From the NCBI GenBank assembly GCA_021613535.1, contig CP075493.1, positions 16,802,001 through 16,866,000 of the forward strand: a DNA stretch of 64,000 bases. Reading direction: 5' to 3'. This document shows, piece after piece, positions 60,750-64,000 of this stretch. Each line of letters begins with the position of its first letter. Positions within the stretch are counted from its first letter, which is position 1. The stretch is from Adineta vaga (taxonomy: Eukaryota > Rotifera). The notes beneath the pieces were generated by a model, which saw nothing but the letters and a program-made list of their open reading frames with translations, made no database searches and had not been told where the DNA came from. The position numbers and the translations under genes were made by a program.

Positions 60750-62008
60750 AAATTCCGTAACGAAAATAGACCATAGTATGTTTCATTTTGTACCGTTACG
60801 AGTTCAAGTTTTGAAAATCACATCACCTGATAGGTCTTTTCGAAAGCTATCGATTGGACTAGTTTTTAGTAATTATCAGTGCTATTGTTGTCTATCTAGA
60901 TTCAAAATACTCCGTTACGGAATTTCATTTAATAGTGTTGAATAATGAGTGTGCTTTGAAATAAAGACAGAAGTTTTTATTCTAGAAAGAAATCTATATT
61001 GATATTATTCTAATATGCGTATTCTATACATAATTAGAGGTGTAAGCCGTTCAGTCGAGCTGATGCTGTGGGCAGTTTGTAGGAAAAAACATAGCTGCCG
61101 CCGTCGCGTCACTTATATATATCTCGGGTTTTGAAAAATTTTCAGAATTTACAACGGATTTCAAGGTTTTCCCCGTAGTATCTCATTAGTGTTCTCGAAT
61201 CATGGCAAGAATGTTCTGTAGAAAATGTCCTCGACGGAATGTCCTCAAATTTTGGTTCTCACAAAAAATGTCGTTTATCATAATCATGCGGACGAGGCTG
61301 AAACCAAAGAAATATTACCTGTCCATATATTCTGGATTTTTGCAACTTCCATAAACTTTATACTATCGTCCTCGCCTTCAAGATGCCTCAAAACCCCTCT
61401 CAAACGATATTTTATGAAGTTTTAAAAATTTATTAAAAGTCTTGACCTTTGACCCTCACAAACACAAACATGCAACCTATTTTTTTCGTACAACTCTCCT
61501 TTGAGTCGAAGGAAAAATGCTTTAAAACTCTCGTTTTCAATAAAAATTATCATTTTTGTGAAAAATTAATTAAAAATTCAGTTGATCAAACCTTCTGAAT
61601 TGAAACTGCAAAAAAAGGTGAAATTCCGTAACGATTGAAATTCCGTAACGGTCAATCTTTTAAGTTGCCCTGTTCAAAGGTAAACTTATACTGCAAAAAC
61701 GACCTAATATTGTGACAGCTGGCGAAAAACTGAACAACTTTTGTGTAAAGCGTTTATTTGTAGCTAGCTTAGTTTCGTTGAAAAATGATAAAAAATGAGT
61801 GACCTGCGAAGTGTTTGTCCATTTTTTGAAATTCCGTAACGGAGCATGTTTTTTAAATAACTCCATTATGGTTAGAGATAACTTAATGAAACTTTGCACG
61901 TTTATAGAGCTAGTTGACCTTCATATGCACCAGACGTTTCATAAAGATTCCTCTTACTGTTCAGAAGATATAGGTCTCAGAAGTTAAAAAAATGCAATTC
62001 CGTAACGC
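60750..62008. repeat. scattered aaattccgtaacg motif, six copies
   Basis: The word (a)aattccgtaacg occurs at about 60751, 61621, 61638, 61829 and 61996, and inverted at about 60911. This is six times in 1.26 kb and nowhere else that I noticed, although shorter attccgtcac words occur at about 44118 and 59032. It may be subterminal repeats of a transposon. Confidence 0.5.
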
Positions 62009-62093
62009 TTGGTCGTGCCGATATAGAGGAGTATCGATCAAATATTTGTGTACTCTAGCATCTCCAATAATAATAGAAGAAAAATGTGTTGTA

Positions 62094-62849
62094 CAGTAAA
62101 ACCTCCCTATAGTGAACATTAACGTAACTGTTCAAAATGTGTTCACTATGTAGAGATGACTTATTATATGAACGTTAACGTATATATAGTGCACAACGAG
62201 TGTCACAAACTAACGAGCGTGTGTTTTTCTGGTTTGAACTTCCTCTAACTATATAGTGCATAGAATAAATAGGTTTTTCTTCGATCTAATACGTATATTG
62301 AGGATAAGATCTCTAGGTCTTTCTTACGTTAGTTCTATGCATGTGTACATGCCCATCTTCGTCATCAATCCCTAGTTTTTCATTAATGTTAATATGTTTA
62401 GTTGCCATCTCATAAGTGTAAATAGAAAAGAACAATACTGTTGTATGGCACAATCAATCAGTCCGTCAATGACTCTCCATTTTCATTTTTTTTGTTCTAT
62501 AATTAGACAGATAAATTTGATATGAACTTTTACTTGTCATTGCTCTTTTATTTAAACTGTGTGACGACATTTTCACGTAATGAACAGACCGTCAAAGAGT
62601 TTTGTTGTGACTGCTTCAAAACTTGAGATCTATTCTCTTATCTGGGATTTTTTCCTTCACATTCACCTATTTTATCCCACATGTGTTCACTATATAGAGG
62701 TACATTTTATGATTGGGACTGAAAAAAATCGTTCACTGTTCAGAGTTGAGAGGTGTTCAAAATGTAGAGGTCTGTTTACAGCAAAAATCGATCGGGCGGA
62801 TTGAAACATGCGTTCAAAGAGGCGGTGTTCACTATCGGAGATTTTACTG
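62094..62849. mobile_element. 756-bp TA-flanked inverted-repeat element
   Basis: cagtaaaacctccctatagt at the left and an inverted copy (actatcggagattttactg) at the right, each flanked by TA (62092-62093 and 62850-62851). Several ttcactatatagagg-type subterminal words lie inside. TA target and CAGTAAAACCTC-type ends resemble non-autonomous Tigger/pogo-class elements. The short open stretches inside are not transposase-like. Confidence 0.65.
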
Positions 62850-63446
62850 TATCTTTCTATGTGATAGAATAATTCTTCAAATAACATTCTGTGCAAAAGA
62901 AAAAAAGATTTAATCATTGTAACTTGAAATGCATAAAATAATGAAAAAATGTCGTTTTCTTCAGTAGATGTTTCTAGAAAAAACCTTTGTAAAACTCTTG
63001 AAATCCATCATAAAATAAATAAGCTGTAGTTCATTTGATAACGGACTTGATGCTCTACTGAATGTGATATAGAAGAAAACAATGAATCTGAGCAAAATCA
63101 AATTTTTCTGCGTGGGTAAAGGACCTTAAAAAAAGGCTTTTGTAACCTATGACCTGTGACAGACACACAAACGCGTTTTCGGTTTTTTGATATTTCCCTC
63201 CGTTCATTCGAGGAAACTATATTACTATGCTAAATTCATAGAGCCACATACTACTATACCATCATACCACTGGGACAAGCTTTAGTAACTGTATACTATT
63301 ACCTTAGTTTAATACTATATAGTTAGGTACTTGACTTGTTCATTTTGCTCCCTTATGCCACAAGGGAATAACTTGAATTTGTTACATGTATACCGAAATA
63401 AATTCAAATTTGTTCAAAATCAAATTTCCCATGAAATCACATTTAG

Positions 63447-64000
63447 GCCCTGCATCTTTTGCTCAAGAGCGCATCTTTCTTCATGAGCAAGTTCGCTTCT
63501 CGAATGAAGTTGCCATCTACAATCAACTATCAATTCTACGACTTGTTCAAGGTTCATTATCGATCGATCGTTTATTAAAAGCACTTCGATATATAATAAG
63601 CAAACATAATATATTACGATCATCTCTCATTTTTGACAATGAAGATAGTACTTTAAAACAATATGTTACTCAAAATCATCTATCATTCTCATTAGTCAAT
63701 GAACAAACATTTGAAAATGAAAGTGAACTTTTCGATATTATCCATAAAGTCACATTCAATCCAACTTTATTTAATTTGTCTGAAGGCCGAGTGTTTCATT
63801 GTGAGATTATTCGACAACAGAACTTAACTAATGAAAATAATGATAAGGAATTGATTAGAGAATCCGATGTTGTTATACTGGCTTTTCATCATGCAGCATC
63901 TGATCGATCAAGTTTCGCCGTCTTTTTCGAAGATTTGAGTTTTGCTTACAATAATAATAATGACACAACATGGTTTGAAGATGAGGATTCAATACAATAC
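63447..64000 (+). CDS. NRPS condensation domain C1e, cut by the window end
   Basis: Acceptor acatttag|gccctgc in phase 1, then PASFAQERIFLHEQVRF, SKHNILRSSLIF and HHAASD (63887-63904). Nearly identical in DNA to C1b and C1d, with a few changes (HEQ for DEQ, NQLSILRL). No ATG start, so it must be an internal exon of the same or a neighbouring synthetase gene. It shows that the NRPS region continues beyond 64000. Confidence 0.85.

Larger units (their letters stand above)
54812..63446 (+). other. 8.6-kb gap: long intron or break in the NRPS gene
   Basis: Starts with the same donor and 68 bases as the intron at 49468-49535 (gtaataattttc ... tttag). At 54880, where the twin continues into a C1 exon, the sequence becomes unrelated (gatacaatccctaa). 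The next C1 exon starts only at 63447. Contents: unremarkable AT-rich DNA at 54.9-57.8 kb, a piggyBac-like MITE, a GT-rich hairpin (58568-58626), a decayed Mutator-like transposase, and inverted-repeat elements. Either mobile DNA expanded a 68-bp intron, or the gene ends at 54893 and another copy begins beyond. Confidence 0.6.

Noticed and set aside
59604-62849. A single confirmed 3.2-kb DNA transposon
   Set aside because: Only the outer right end and two left ends are visible; the transposase type and the TA target do not fit well, so the relation is left open.
1-64000. CRISPR arrays, rRNA or tRNA genes
   Set aside because: I looked for regularly spaced repeats, B-box motifs and conserved rRNA words on both strands and found none that hold up.

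Overview
The window looks like nuclear DNA of a small-intron animal, most likely a bdelloid rotifer. The signs are AT-rich DNA, GT-AG introns mostly 50-68 bp long, a rhodopsin-type 7TM receptor, an FkbM-type methyltransferase, NHL-repeat debris, many small hairpin repeats, and a very large non-ribosomal peptide synthetase (NRPS). Bdelloids are the animals known to carry horizontally acquired NRPS/PKS-like genes. The species call is inference; the gene structures are read directly.

Layout. 1-7 kb: a possible two-exon Cys-rich peptide gene, a small signal-peptide/one-TM protein gene (1228-1648), a two-exon 7TM receptor (2512-3581, minus), and remnants of NHL-repeat and F-box-like genes. 7.2-11.1 kb: a single-exon 1308-residue membrane protein built from three tandem copies of a ~435-residue unit (minus). 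11-16.4 kb: debris, including the C-terminal end of an NCS1-type nucleobase transporter, and an FkbM methyltransferase broken by a one-base frameshift in its signature motif. 16.4-22 kb: no gene seen, but a 231-bp foldback repeat and GT-rich hairpins.

22,053 to at least 54,811 (plus): one NRPS gene model of 24 exons, about 7,870 codons. Every splice junction closes in phase except one. Domain order: C1a | C2a-A1-T1 | Cy-A(Cys)-Ox-T2 | C1b | C2b-A2-T3 | C1c | C2c-A3-T4 | C1d | C2d-A4-T5, with a further C1 starting at 63,447 and running off the window. Two points stand out. Every ordinary module has two condensation domains in a row (C-C-A-T). One module is a cyclisation-adenylation-oxidase-carrier module whose pocket residues spell the classical cysteine code (D-L-Y-N-L-S-L-I-W-K), so a thiazole in the product is predicted. 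The cassettes are joined by phase-1 introns, and the duplicates are near-identical mosaics whose main difference is at the substrate-pocket residues. One copy (module b) has a 4-nt deletion.

54.8-63.4 kb: either an 8.6-kb intron or a break in the gene. It holds a piggyBac-like MITE, a decayed Mutator-like transposase and a TA-flanked inverted-repeat element. The whole window, with broken host-like genes, mobile-element debris and a foreign-looking synthetase, resembles the foreign-gene-rich subtelomeric DNA described for bdelloids (inference).
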